Assembly: GCA_949361645.1 (NCBI GenBank)
Contig: OX442418.1
Span: forward strand, 757,951-821,950
Source of the DNA: Spongilla lacustris
Lineage: Eukaryota; Porifera; Demospongiae; Spongillida; Spongillidae
Length of the DNA stretch: 64,000 nt
Reading direction: 5' to 3'
In this document: positions 47,864 through 59,585 of the stretch, piece after piece
How the letters are laid out: each line of letters begins with the position of its first letter
Numbering within the stretch: the stretch's first letter is position 1
Made by a program: the position numbers and the translations under genes
Notes under the pieces: generated by a model
Seen by the model: the letters and a program-made list of their open reading frames with translations, nothing else
Database searches by the model: none
What the model was told of the DNA's origin: nothing

Positions 47864-48267
47864 GGTGGTTACAGCTATTGCAGCCGACTGCCCTAACACT
47901 ACTTTACTCCTACTCTAATGGTACATGATGTTGGTGTGCTAGTAGGACTGCCATTGAGTGTTAGTAAAGCTGGAGGTGGGCTAGAACATGAACACCTGCA
48001 TACCTAACCTGCTGGTGTCCTTATACCAAATTGGGTTTGTTTCAAACCTGCACCCCCTCCCTTGACTTCACTGAGGTCACAACGCTTGGTCAACCCATTT
48101 TGTTGAAGTGGGTACCACAGCAGGGTCAGCTGCCCGTCGTTGCAATTAAAGTTGAATTGGATTTGTGAATTAGCGGAAGTAGCGATTTTCAGAGCATGCC
48201 GCTAGTGGGCAATCATTGGCAGCTATTTTCGCTAACAAAAATTTCCTCCTCACGTCCGCTAGATTCG

Positions 48268-48610
48268 CTAGTAGACGCCGCTATGTCGCAGCTCTGATAC
48301 ATAACATACATGTACATACATATAATATACTAACCCACGCATACACATACACATACACACAACACACACACAAAGATCTTCCTCACCCAATACCAGTCCA
48401 TCATCTTGATAGTACTAATTGATTATGTAACATTATATTTGACCTTTATATACCTCCACATAGCCATTGGTACGCATACCCAGTTGAGCTCGGTGCACTT
48501 CTGGTCATTGTTGGCATGCTTCCTTTCTTCTGCTGAGGCAAATTGGGACCAATCAATATTTGTTATTGTTGATTCGAACTTTTGTGCTGCGACATAGCGG
48601 CGTCTACTAG
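48268..48610. repeat. Inverted 25-bp repeat next to the transposon
   Basis: CTAGTAGACGCCGCTATGTC at 48268 and GACATAGCGGCGTCTACTAG at 48590 are exact reverse complements. AGCGGA-rich sequence before the left copy resembles 52160-52295 to the right of the ISL2EU-type element, both ending in CAGCTCTG. Probably remnants of an older element into which the younger one inserted. Confidence 0.65.
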
Positions 48611-48833
48611 AGTATTGAGTAGGGCTCCGCACGAATCGAATTTAATTCGATTATAGATTCGACGAATTCGAACTCGAACAAGCCATTTCAGGCAGCCCGT
48701 CTCGAATCCCAATTCGAACTCCAATCTTGTGTCAAGTTCGATTCGAATAGACGATATGCATTGCAACGCCCACCAAAGGTCACAAAGGTTGACGGTGAAC
48801 GGAAGTAGATTTTTGACGTTGATTGTATAGGAA

Positions 48834-50439
48834 AATGGCGAGTTGCACTGGTTCTTTGACGCATGGTACGGTACGGATCCTTCATCGTGGACAGTTGAAA
48901 AACTCAAAGAGTTCTTATAACAACGCAAACTACCACTTACAGGCCGGAAAAATGAGTTTGTTGTCCGAGTGTTGGATTTTATGGAAACGGAAGAGCTTGA
49001 ATTAGAAATCGACGCTACAAGTTTCAAAGAGCTCAACGTAGAGTCAGCAATCAGTTTCATGGAGCTTCCAGATTCTGATTGGGCAACTACAGGACTCCCT
49101 GAAGTAGATGAGAATATCGCGTGTACATACTTAAAGCGCTTATGCGCGTACACAAAGAACTATCGCACTGGGATTCGTCTTTGTATAGCTGTGGACACGT
49201 GTTTGATATTGAGAAAGCCTGTTCTGACCTCGAGCTCGTTGTATATGTGAAAGCCAAGTGCAGACCCACTATGCGTAAGAATCCTGTCTTCTACAAATGT
49301 TTTGTGAAGGTCGAATTAATTGCTGGTACTTCACACGTTGTGGGAGGGAACTGGGATTGTCCAGCAGGTGAAACACAAAGCTGTTCACATCTCTGCCTTG
49401 CTATTAACTCTGTCTGAAGTGACTTCCAAAGCGTGTACTAGTATGGCTTGCATCTGGTCAAGGCCTACAAGTGCAGGAAAAGCCATGCTAGCAACTAACT
49501 TAGACTTTGGAGAAGCAACAGATGAGGGTTATGTGGTACCTGATGGACCATGCTTAGATCCTTCAAAACTTCTTGAAGAATGCAGAAAAGAAGGCATACA
49601 AACTGGGGTGGGGCTTTACTTCATCCAAGAGGCAGAGAGACATAAAGTTGTCTCCCAAACCGTTGCATACGAGGTTGATAGTGCTCCACTTATTGACCCA
49701 ATGGAAAAGCTTAGCAAAATTGAACGTCCTATTACTGTAAATGACCTTGTCGAATCATTGCAGCTAACTCCAGTGGAAGTGGAATTGATTCAAACAATGA
49801 CCATAGGCCAAAGAGACAATCCACTGTGGATGGATGCAAGGCAGTGGAGAATAACAGCTAGCAACTTTGGAAAAGTATGCAATCGTCGACGTAAGCCTGG
49901 CCACTACCCATTATCTTTGTTAAAAGTAGTTATGGGGGACTATGGTCATCCTGTTTCACCAGCCTTGGAGTGGGGTTCTACTCATGAAGAAATTGCCATA
50001 AAACTGTATGAAGAAAAGTCAGGGCACACAGTAAACCGATGTGGGTTTTTGTCTGTGACAAGTATCCCTTCTAGGTGCATCTCCAGATGGAATTATACTT
50101 GGAGAGGGTGATGAATTTGGCATAGTAGAGGTAAAATGTCCTTTTGTTCATCGCAACACAACAATCAGCAAAGCCTGTGATGATAAAACATTTCACTTGA
50201 TGAAAACCGAAAATGACATAAAGTTATGCTTAGACCATGACTACTACTATCAAATTACAGGACAACTTGCCATCACCAAAGCAGCATATTGTGACTTAGT
50301 GACATGGACTTGCATGGATATTCACATTCAGCGCATCTATTTCAATGCAGATCTTTGGAGTAATATGTTACAGACACTTGCATCATTTTATAATAGTTCA
50401 GTAGGACCAGAAATCATTCGTAGGTTAGAATGTATGTAA
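48834..50439 (+). pseudogene. SAP-SWIM-YqaJ nuclease of the transposon, inactivated
   Basis: The N-terminus resembles a SAP DNA-binding motif (WTVEKLKEFL ... GRKNEFVVRVLDF), broken by an in-frame TAA after KEFL. A SWIM-type zinc motif follows (CPAGETQSCSHL, then HISALL in the next frame), then a linker and a YqaJ-type exonuclease domain: ARQWRITASNFGKV, LEWGSTHEEIAI, then after a frameshift near 50070 LGASPDG, IVEVKCPF and YYYQITGQLAIT. The catalytic D of SPDG and E-x-K of EVKC are present. YqaJ/lambda-exonuclease-type proteins process DNA ends; in these transposons the partner is thought to help excision or integration. Several frames must be joined, so no functional product is expected. Confidence 0.82.
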
Positions 50440-50519
50440 TTGTGCTCAAATTGATTATAAATGAATGTGTGGCATATCATACACACTGAATTTGCATGCA
50501 TAAACAAATGTCACTTGAT

Positions 50520-51913
50520 AAGTGGAGGTTGCAAGTTGCACAATGCACATGCTATGATAAAAGTGTCATCAAGGATCTTCTTGTTTATTCGATTAGGACA
50601 TGTGCTAGATAATATCTTGAAGTCTTTTACTCTCTTCTGCTTGCTGTCCAGTTAATTTACTAGCACCATTCAAAAATGAAGGAATTGTTAAGAAGGCTTT
50701 CTTCTTAGCAAACAAATCTCTAACTGTAAATCCTCGATCTGCTATAATTTGTTGCCCTGGTCTTAGAATGTCTAAAAATGAACTATTCTCTACTACAAAC
50801 CTGTCACTACTGTTACCTGAAAATCCTTTCGATACATAGTTGAATACCCCAGTAAATGGGTCAATTGAAACAAGATATTTAACAGTAGTGTGACTTTTAT
50901 AGTCACTGTAAGATGATTTTTGAGTATCCAAATTGCTAGGACGTTCAATGAAAATCTCTGTTTCATCAATAATGGCTACAGAATTTGGCAGGTGATTATA
51001 TGGAGATTTAGTGGGTCCAATTGTTGTTTCGGGCCATTTAATAAGAACATTTAGATGGTAGGCTAGGAAAGGTATCCAATTATTCAAAATACGTGAAACA
51101 GTACTCTGATCAATATCAAAGCGAACTGACAAATCTGGTTGAGTTAAATTAAGACGAATTCGCATCAACACCATCATAAACTTCTGAGGCTCAGTAAGAG
51201 AGCGTGTACGAGGGTATGTAGGCATATACATTCGTGGTAACATAGGAGATAGCCAGCAAAGCAGAATTCCAAACATGCTCTGGCTCAGGCCTGTGTAATT
51301 TGTGAACTGGTCATTGGTTAATAGGTGAACATCCAACCGTTGGAGGGTTGTGTTCAATGTCTTGATCTCAGCTTTGAGCAGATTGATGTGCACTTCCAAA
51401 TTACCAACATGTTTCTGCAACCGTCCTACTTCTTGCACTGTGTCAGAGAGTACAACAGAACACAGTTCAACAAGAGACTTCGGTGATGTCACAAGAAGGG
51501 GTGAACCGGGTGATTCACATTCCATAGGCACAGCAGAACAATGTACAACTGATCTCCGTTGTTTCTTTCGGTTTGGCACAGTCAAAGAGTCGTAAGAGCG
51601 TCTAAAAAACACAGGAACAACATTTGGACATGACCTAGTGGGACCCTGTAATGGGAATTGCAGATATACGCTTCAGGTCCAGGTTTCCAAACTGCACCAT
51701 TCAGTCCGTTTTGTTGATATGTGCTATTACAACTCGCGATATTCCCTGTGACATCTTTCCAATATTGTGTAGAGTCAAAAGATTGCTTGATTCAGGGCAG
51801 CTACGCGCGTTTAGTTCTTCATATTTACACCTTTTTTTTCCATCTACGTCAACTGGACACCTTCCTTTTCTATTTGAACACCCCCAAACGCTGCATTGAC
51901 GACGCGACATCAC
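50520..51913 (-). pseudogene. THAP-DDE transposase (DDE_Tnp_4 type), inactivated
   Basis: From 51913: a THAP-like zinc finger start (CSVWGCSNRKGRCP) with its ICNSHY part in another frame, then a 335-codon open frame (51612-50605) with a coiled coil, a helix-turn-helix region (TQPDLSVRFDIDQSTVSRIL) and the DDE core. The first D is in VAIIDETEIFIERP and the second in GQQIIADRGF. The expected third acidic residue (E of HVERAIGR-type motifs) is missing: the frame runs from GQQAEESKR into a stop, and KDFKILSSTCPNRINKKIL follows in a different frame, implying a deletion with frameshift. This is an IS5/Harbinger-like DDE transposase fold. It is convergent with the YqaJ gene. Confidence 0.87.
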
Positions 51914-52333
51914 GAAAACCTTTGTAATCCAACAATTTCCAATACTATTTCTATCAGCCGCTCACCGTCGACCTTTTGACCTCTATGAATATTTAAACAT
52001 TGCATATCCTCTATTCGAACGCTGCATATTTGAACTTGCATGCAGCAATTTAAAAACACTGATTCGATTCGTGCGGAGTACTATTTATTATTGAGTTACA
52101 TTCGCAAAACACGAAATTTAACGTATTAATTTTTTGGGATGTTGACCATGACTGTTGGAGGAGGAAGGTAGCGGAACTAGCGGAACTAGCGGAAAAGTAG
52201 CGGTTTTCAAGTTTGGTTAGCTGAATTAGCGGATTTTGTTACCATGCTTTTCTAGCTGAATTAGCTGTGAGTCCCATTCGTCACAGCTCTGGTGTATGTG
52301 TATTATAGCATAAAGTCAATATTATAATCATGT

Positions 52334-52605
52334 TTGCTGTGGTTGCAACAGATACAGACCCAGACGCTGCCTAGCATTGTCACCATGGGAGCACCCTTAT
52401 TAAAGTTCACAGTGACTGCGCATGCTGTACCAAATGGCCCTGTGATGCCTTCACTACCACCTCAGTACCAATATGCTAATGCCCTCTATGGAATAACTCC
52501 TGCAACCCCCTGCTACCATTTTCACCCAGCCTGGGCACACTGTCAGCTACACTGTTCCCTCTGTGCTTGTGGTGACACTAGAACCAAGCCGGTGCTACAG
52601 TGAGG
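52334..52605 (+). other. Exon-like segment before the 24-bp array
   Basis: Follows an acceptor-like TTGCAACAG and reads open for 89 codons (TVTAHAVPNGPVMPSLPPQY region; Cys/His-rich end CQLHCSLCACGD). No family recognised. It may be an exon interrupted by the satellite, or chance. Confidence 0.3.
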
Positions 52606-52619
52606 TTAAGAGGTTATGA

Positions 52620-55600
52620 GAATTGTGGTCTGCTTTCCATTCCTTTCCCTCCATCCCTCATCCCTTCTCTCCCTCCATCCCTCATCCCTCATCACTCCTT
52701 TCCCTCCATCCCTCATCACTCCTTTCCCTCCATCCCTCATCACTCCTTTCCCTCCATCCCTCATCACTCCTTTCCCTCCATCCCTCATCACTCCTTTCCC
52801 TCCATCCCTCACCACTCCTTTCCCTCCATCCCTCATCACTCCTTTCCCTCCATCCCTCATCACTCCTTTCCCTCCATCCCTCATCACTCCTTTCCCTCCA
52901 TCCCTCATCACTCCTTTCCCTCCATCCCTCACCACTCCTTTCCCTCCATCCCTCATCACTCCTTTCCCTCCATCCCTCATCACTCCTTTCCCTCCATCCC
53001 TCATCACTCCTTTCCCTCCATCCCTCACCACTCCTTTCCCTCCATCCCTCATCACTCCTTTCCCTCCATCCCTCATCACTCCTTTCCCTCCATCCCTCAT
53101 CACTCCTTTCCCTCCATCCCTCATCACTCCTTTCCCTCCATCCCTCATCACTCCTTTCCCTCCATCCCTCATCCCTCATCACTCCTTTCCCTCCATCCCT
53201 CATCACTCCTTTCCCTCCATCCCTCACCACTCCTTTCCCTCCATCCCTCATCACTCCTTTCCCTCCATCCCTCATCACTCCTTTCCCTCCATCCCTCATC
53301 ACTCCTTTCCCTCCATCCCTCATCACTCCTTTCCCTCCATCCCTCCTTTCCCTCCATCCCTCATCACTCCTTTCCCTCCATCCCCCATCACTCCTTTCCC
53401 TCCATCCCTCATCACTCCTTTCCCTCCATCCCTCACCACTCCTTTCCCTCCATCCCTCATCACTCCTTTCCCTCCATCCCTCATCACTCCTTTCCCTCCA
53501 TCCCTCATCACTCCTTTCCCTCCATCCCTCATCACTCCTTTCCCTCCATCCCTCCTCACTCCTTTCCCTCCATCCCTCATCACTCCTTTCCCTCCATCCC
53601 TCATCACTCCTTTCCCTCCATCCCTCATCACTCCTTTCCCTCCATCCCTCATCACTCCTTTCCCTCCATCCCCCATCACTCCTTTCCCTCCATCCCTCAT
53701 CACTCCTTTCCCTCCATCCCTCATCACTCCTTTCCCTCCATCCCTCCTTTCCCTCCATCCCTCATCACTCCTTTCCCTCCATCCCTCCTTTCCCTCCATC
53801 CCTCATCACTCCTTTCCCTCCATCCCTCATCACTCCTTTCCCTCCATCCCTCATCACTCCTTTCCCTCCATCCCTCATCACTCCTTTCCCTCCATCCCTC
53901 ATCACTCCTTTCCCTCCATCCCTCATCACTCCTTTCCCTCCATCCCCCATCACTCCTTTCCCTCCATCCCTCATCACTCCTTTCCCTCCATCCCTCATCA
54001 CTCCTTTCCCTCCATCCCTCATCACTCCTTTCCCTCCATCCCTCATCACTCCTTTCCCTCCATCCCCCATCACTCCTTTCCCTCCATCCCTCATCACTCC
54101 TTTCCCTCCATCCCTCATCACTCCTTTCCCTCCATCCCTCATCACTCCTTTCCCTCCATCCCTCATCACTCCTTTCCCTCCATCCCTCATCACTCCTTTC
54201 CCTCCATCCCTCATCACTCCTTTCCCTCCATCCCTCACCACTCCTTTCCCTCCATCCCTCACCACTCCTTTCCCTCCATCCCTCATCACTCCTTTCCCTC
54301 CATCCCTCATCACTCCTTTCCCTCCATCCCTCATCACTCCTTTCCCTCCATCCCTCCTTTCCCTCCATCCCTCATCACTCCTTTCCCTCCATCCCTCCTT
54401 TCCCTCCATCCCTCATCACTCCTTTCCCTCCATCCCTCATCACTCCTTTCCCTCCATCCCTCATCACTCCTTTCCCTCCATCCCTCATCACTCCTCTCCC
54501 TCCATCCCTCATCACTCCTTTCCCTCCATCCCTCATCACTCCTTTCCCTCCATCCCTCATCACTCCTTTCCCTCCATCCCTCATCACTCCTTTCCCTCCA
54601 TCCCTCATCACTCCTTTCCCTCCATCCCTCATCACTCCTTTCCCTCCATCCCTCATCACTCCTTTCCCTCCATCCCTCATCACTCCTTTCCCTCCATCCC
54701 TCATCACTCCTTTCCCTCCATCCCTCATCACTCCTTTCCCTCCATCCCTCATCACTCCTTTCCCTCCATCCCCCATCACTCCTTTCCCTCCATCCCTCAT
54801 CACTCCTTTCCCTCCATCCCTCATCACTCCTTTCCCTCCATCCCTTATCACTCCTTTCCCTCCATCCCTCATCACTCCTTTCCCTCCATCCCCCATCACT
54901 CCTTTCCCTCCATCCCTCATCACTCCTTTCCCTCCATCCCTCATCACTCCTTTCCCTCCATCCCTCATCACTCCTTTCCCTCCATCCCTCATCACTCCTT
55001 TCCCTCCATCCCTCATCACTCCTTTCCCTCCATCCCTCATCACTCCTTTCCCTCCATCCCTCATCACTCCTTTCCTCCATCCCCCATCACTCCTTTCCCT
55101 CCATCCCCTCATCACTCCTTTCCCTCCATCCCTCATCACTCCTTTCCCTCCATCCCTCATCACTCCTTTCCCTCCATCCCTCATCACTCCTTTCCCTCCA
55201 TCCCTCATCACTCCTTTCCCTCCATCCCTCATCACTCCTTTCCCTCCATCCCTCATCACTCCTTTCCCTCCATCCCCCATCACTCCTTTCCCTCCATCCC
55301 TCATCACTCCTTTCCCTCCATCCCTCATCACTCCTTTCCCTCATCCCTCCTTTCCCTCCATCCCTCATCACTCCTTTCCCTCCATCCCCCATCACTCCTT
55401 TCCCTCCATCCCTCATCACTCCTTTCCCTCCATCCCTCATCACTCCTTTCCCTCCATCCCTCATCACTCCTTTCCCTCCATCCCTCATCACTCCTTTCCC
55501 TCCATCCCTCACCACTCCTTTCCCTCCATCCCTCACACTCCTTTCCCTCCATCCCTCATCACTCCTTTCCCTCCATCCCTCATCACTCCTTTCCCTCCAT

Positions 55601-56575
55601 CCCTCATCACTCCTTTCCCTCCATCCCTCATCACTCCTTTCCCTCCATCCCTCATCACTCCTTTCCCTCCATCCCTCATCACTCCTTCCCTCCATCCCTC
55701 ACCACTCCTTCCCTCCAACCCTCACCACTCCTTTCCCCCATCCCTCATCACTCCTTTCCCTCCATCCCTCATCCACTCCTTTCCCTCCATCCCTCACCAC
55801 TCCTTTCCCTCCATCCCTCATCACTCCTTCCCTCCACCCTCATCACTCCTTCCCTCCATCCCTCATCACTCCTTTCCCTCCATCCCTCATCACTCCTTTC
55901 CCTCCATCCTCATCACTCCTTTCCCTCCATCCCTCATCACTCCTTTCCCTCCATCCCTCATCACTCCTTCCCTCCATCCCCCATCACTCCTTTCCTCCAT
56001 CCCTCATCAACCCTTTCCCTCATCCCTCATCACTCCTTTCCCTCCATCCCTCATCACTCCTCTCCCTCCATCCCTCATCACCCTTTCCCTCCATCCCTCA
56101 TCACTCCTTTCCCTCCATCCCTCATCACTCCTTTCCCTCCATCCTCATCACTCCTTCCCTCCATCCTCATCACTCCTTTCCCTCCATCCCTCATCACTCC
56201 TTTCCCTCCATCCCTCCTTTCCCTCCATCCCTCATCACTCCTTTCCCTCCATCCCTCATCACTCCTTTCCCTCCATCCCTCATCACTCCTTTCCCTCCAT
56301 CCCTCATCACTCCTTTCCCTCCATCCCTCATCACTCCTTTCCCTCCATCCCTCATCACTCCTTCCCTCCATCCCCCATCACTCCTTCCCTCCATCCCTCA
56401 TCACTCCTTTCCCTCCATCCCTCATCACTCCTTTCCCTCCATCCCTCACACTCCTTTCCCTCCATCCCTCCTTTCCCTCCATCCCTCATCACTCCTTTCC
56501 TCCATCCCTCATCACTCCTTTCCTCCATCCCTCATCACTCCTTTCCCTCCATCCCTCATCACTCCTTTCCCTCCA
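52620..56575. repeat. 24-bp satellite array, about 165 copies
   Basis: The unit is TTTCCCTCCATCCCTCATCA + CTCC, highly uniform with CCC/ACC point variants and a few 10-bp-shortened units. Homogeneous at the left, more length-variable after 55680. Because 24 is divisible by three and stop codons are rare, all three plus frames stay open for over 1,390 codons; these are not genes. Nearly pure pyrimidine on the plus strand. Confidence 0.98.
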
Positions 56576-56775
56576 NNNNNNNNNNNNNNNNNNNNNNNNN
56601 NNNNNNNNNNNNNNNNNNNNNNNNNNNNNNNNNNNNNNNNNNNNNNNNNNNNNNNNNNNNNNNNNNNNNNNNNNNNNNNNNNNNNNNNNNNNNNNNNNNN
56701 NNNNNNNNNNNNNNNNNNNNNNNNNNNNNNNNNNNNNNNNNNNNNNNNNNNNNNNNNNNNNNNNNNNNNNNNNNN
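56576..56775. other. Assembly gap (200 N)
   Basis: Two hundred Ns directly after the 24-bp array; the true array length is unknown. Any frame crossing it is meaningless. Confidence 1.
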
Positions 56776-57518
56776 ATCTCTGCATGGTATGTGGGTGCAA
56801 ACTTCATAGAGGAGTCAAAGCCAAGGGCAAACCACCAAAGCCAGAGCCTAAATACCTGCAGTGCAGCACCTACACTGATAGTCTTTGGTCTCAGTGTCTC
56901 AACAGACCAGGAGATCCACCCACAATTGTTCTAAGGACCAATACAAGTGTTAAGAGCAGCCATATAACTGGTCCACATACACTGCTGACACTTGTAAGGT
57001 ACAGGTTCTAACATGTTTTTCTGTAGGCATGTAAACCATTTTACAAGTATAGCAGCTATGGTACACACCAACAGGCATCATGGCTGTGATAGACCACCTG
57101 CTATTATCACCAAAGTACTGGTGCTTTCTGTGTCAACAAAACAGATATTGTCAATGGTAGACGCAGTTAAGTGTCCAAGTTGTTTGTACATGCTACATCA
57201 ACCTATAGAGCTACCATGCCATGCCTATGCCGTTTGTAGCTCGTGTCTTAAGGAGTGGATTCGTGTCACTGTACGACTCAAGTGCCCCTGCTGCTATTCA
57301 GTCACCAGTCTTCAGCCCACCGAGCTCATACAGCCTCCAGAGCTTATCATTCGGTTGCTTGGTGACATAATGGTGCATCGTACATCTTGTGGGACAGATG
57401 TTATGGCTTGAGCTTACAACACACCCCATTGCCGTCAGCACAACAAGCCATGATAGCAGCACAAGTTCTACATGCACTTCTTCAAAACAGCACAATCCAA
57501 CCACCTACAGGAGGAGCA
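56776..57518 (+). pseudogene. RAG1-like RING zinc-finger protein relic
   Basis: After the gap, CMVCGCKLHRGVKAKG begins a Cys-rich N-terminal zinc region; in the next frame LIVFGLSVSTDQEIHPQLF continues it. A 132-codon frame (57013-57411) holds a RING finger: VKCPSCLYMLHQPIELPCHA, CSSCLKEWI and LKCPCCY, then PPELIIRLLGDIMVH. After another shift, LPSAQQAMIAAQVLHALLQN runs to a donor (GGAGCAGTAAGT). I recall this layout from invertebrate proteins with a RAG1-like RING, probably linked to Transib-type transposons; the catalytic core is not here. Two frame breaks suggest a decayed copy, though gap-edge sequence error is possible. Confidence 0.55.
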
Positions 57519-57651
57519 GTAAGTACATACATGCAATGTTACAGATTCTGTATCAAACTAGCACATGCTTAGGTTTAGAAGCAGTCTCACACTAACACAG
57601 AACTTCATTTTAAACAGGCAATTTCACACACATGTACACACCACATACACA

Positions 57652-57954
57652 CATGGGCACCCCCAGCTTTTCTGGAAGGGGGGGCCAGGATAGGGCAAGG
57701 AGGGTGCCATTTTTAACGAGCGGGGGGGGGGGGGGGGTGCTGTCCGCTTTCGGCCGATTCAGCGGGGGGGGGGGGGGGGGGGGGTGCTGTCCGGCTAATT
57801 CGACGAGTGGGGGGGGGGGGGGGGGATGCTGTCCACTTTTGGCCGATTCAATCAGTGAGATGTCCGCCCTCTCGGCCGATTCAATCAGAGGGCGGAGGGT
57901 GCTGAACTTTTATTACAAGGGGGGGGCCATGCCCCCCCCCTGGGGACGCCCTTG
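57652..57954. mobile_element. Small hAT-like element with three poly-G tracts
   Basis: Ends CATGGGCACCCCCAG and CTGGGGACGCCCTTG are imperfect inverted repeats. The interior has three copies of a GTGCTGTCC...CCGATTCA unit, each following a run of 15-21 G. The flanks share GAACTTCATT-type sequence about 390 bp apart (57578 and 57970). Confidence 0.55.
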
Positions 57955-57969
57955 ACACACACATGCTCA

Positions 57970-59065
57970 GAAACAATCTCACACTAACATAGAACTTCAT
58001 TGCATTTCTATAAAAGTGCACATCCTAGAACACCACATGTTGGATTGCATTCATTCCCACCTCGCTGGATGTGGGTTGATGGGTGAGCAGGGGGCCGAGT
58101 CTATCCACTCCTAGTACAACAGCCTTGCAGCTACGTATAAAACCATCCCTGATCCAATAGACAGGCTGAAGTGCATTATGAAGGAACACTCTCTCTTCAA
58201 ATTCAGAGTGCCACACCTCCTAAACTTAAGCTTACGTAGATGCAATGCTCAATAACGGGTACTAATATCTCATGTTTCTTCACTGGACAGCACAACCAAA
58301 TTGATTCAAGAGTGTGTGATGGTGGGCTAAAATGTTGAAATGCATGGCATCGTGATTCAGGCAAGCCAGGTTAAGCTAGGTACATGTAGGTGAGGTCAAT
58401 GGCGTCAAACATCGCGGAAATATTGCAATATTCCAAACGCCTACTGCGTGAGTTAGGAATCGCGGCACCACGAGTTTTATTGAAAATCTTACAGCAAAGA
58501 CTGTATCAGTTATATTGTAAAAGTTTCAGGGTACTTCATAAGGGCGGAAAAAGTACCAGAGCAATGTGCATCACTTGACCTCAAACAACACACACACACA
58601 CAGAATTCGCGAGCGTGTAACATAGTATCCACAGAATATAAGCGGCATTAACTCACATTGTTCAGAGCGCCAGACAATATAGAAGTAGGATCCGAAGTCA
58701 AAAGAAGAGTTCAAAACAGTCCTCGTGGTAAAAAGGGAGCATCTTTAAGCCCATGTTGGTTGCTAAGGTCGTCATTAGGTCCGTTGCTATGAAAAAATTT
58801 CGTATCACGGGGCGTAGCCTTTTTGTCACAGGTTCAATGGAAATGAAACAGCCGTGGCGCTAGCACGTAGTCTCCAGACGTAATTTATTACGTCATGGGC
58901 CGCGAGACAAATGTAGCTGTATGTTAGTCTCACACTGTCGCGATCCCCATATTGCCTTAATTCAAGAACGGTACAGTGCAAAAGTTCAAAATAGTCTTTA
59001 ATAGTTTGCTAGTGTATAGCGGTTATCCCGCTTATCCTGACCACAGATTGTACGCTTATACACAA
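57970..59065. other. Non-coding interval
   Basis: A 63-codon minus frame at 58025-58216 (SEFEERVFLHNALQPVYWIR) has a coding-like look but no recognised motif. Nothing else supported. Confidence 0.35.
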
Positions 59066-59262
59066 TATGGCTAATACCATTGGGTACCAATTTAAAGGCC
59101 TCTCGAACGCCGCTTTTTTGCGTAGCTTTCTGAGTTTTTCCAACGCAGCGTTTGCTCCTGGTGGGGGAGCTTGCAGCGCTCCCCCAATGACCCCCATACC
59201 CAATAAGCTGGGACCCCCTCCCGCACCCTCCCCTGGTATAGGTTACTACGCTCATCATTGCT
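59066..59262. mobile_element. Fragment related to the hAT-like element at 23300
   Basis: GCGTAGCTTTCTGAG, GGGGGAGCTTGCAGCGCTCC and CTCCCGCACCCTCCCC match or closely resemble 23880-24000. Probably an internally deleted relative; termini not resolved. Confidence 0.5.
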
Positions 59263-59325
59263 TCGGACCGAGTGCGCCGGGCCTGTTATCACCAGTATTT
59301 ACATGTGTTTTACTTATTTTCTTAC

Positions 59326-59585
59326 CTACTATATATAGCGCTTTGCTCCGACGATTTAAGCAGTTCTCCCATCTTTTGGTCCGCTCCACACTCGTCACAA
59401 AATGGCTGACCTGTTTCCAGTTTTCTTTGGCAGAACACACACTTCGGTCGCTGTTGCATGCTTTTCTGTTCTATTTCTGTTTGGTCTGATCGCGATAGTT
59501 TGTTTCCACATCTAAAACAGAACCTTGCGGTAGCTCTTGGCGCCTTGACATAGCTACATATACATGTACAGTGGACACCGGACAT
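59326..59585 (-). CDS. Double zinc-ribbon protein, first exon (copy 2)
   Basis: ATG at 59585; 86 codons ending at a donor (AGTAGGTAAG). Paralogue of 34984-35231: CFRCGNKL, CVFCQRKLETGQPFCDECG, ADQKMGELLKSSE and IYSR are conserved, while the linker has a five-residue insertion around EQKSMQQR. Conserved cysteines with substitutions elsewhere suggest selection for zinc binding. Downstream exons and function unknown. A hAT-like fragment lies within 65 bp of the exon's 3' side. Confidence 0.6.

Larger units (their letters stand above)
48622..52081. mobile_element. ISL2EU/IS4EU-type DNA transposon, full length but decayed (3.46 kb)
   Basis: Terminal inverted repeats GGGCTCCGCACGAATCGAAT (left) and the reverse complement of the right end, GTACTCCGCACGAATCGAAT. 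It is flanked by TA on both sides (48620-48621, 52082-52083), a likely 2-bp target duplication. Inside are two convergent genes: a SAP-SWIM-YqaJ nuclease on plus and a THAP plus DDE transposase on minus. This two-gene content is known from ISL2EU/IS4EU eukaryotic transposons (recalled). Both genes carry inactivating lesions. Confidence 0.88.

Noticed and set aside
52600..57011. Plus-strand open frames of 1,397-1,462 codons rich in Ser, Pro, His and Leu
   Set aside because: They are the 24-bp satellite read in three frames and cross a 200-N gap; no start context, splice sites or domain.
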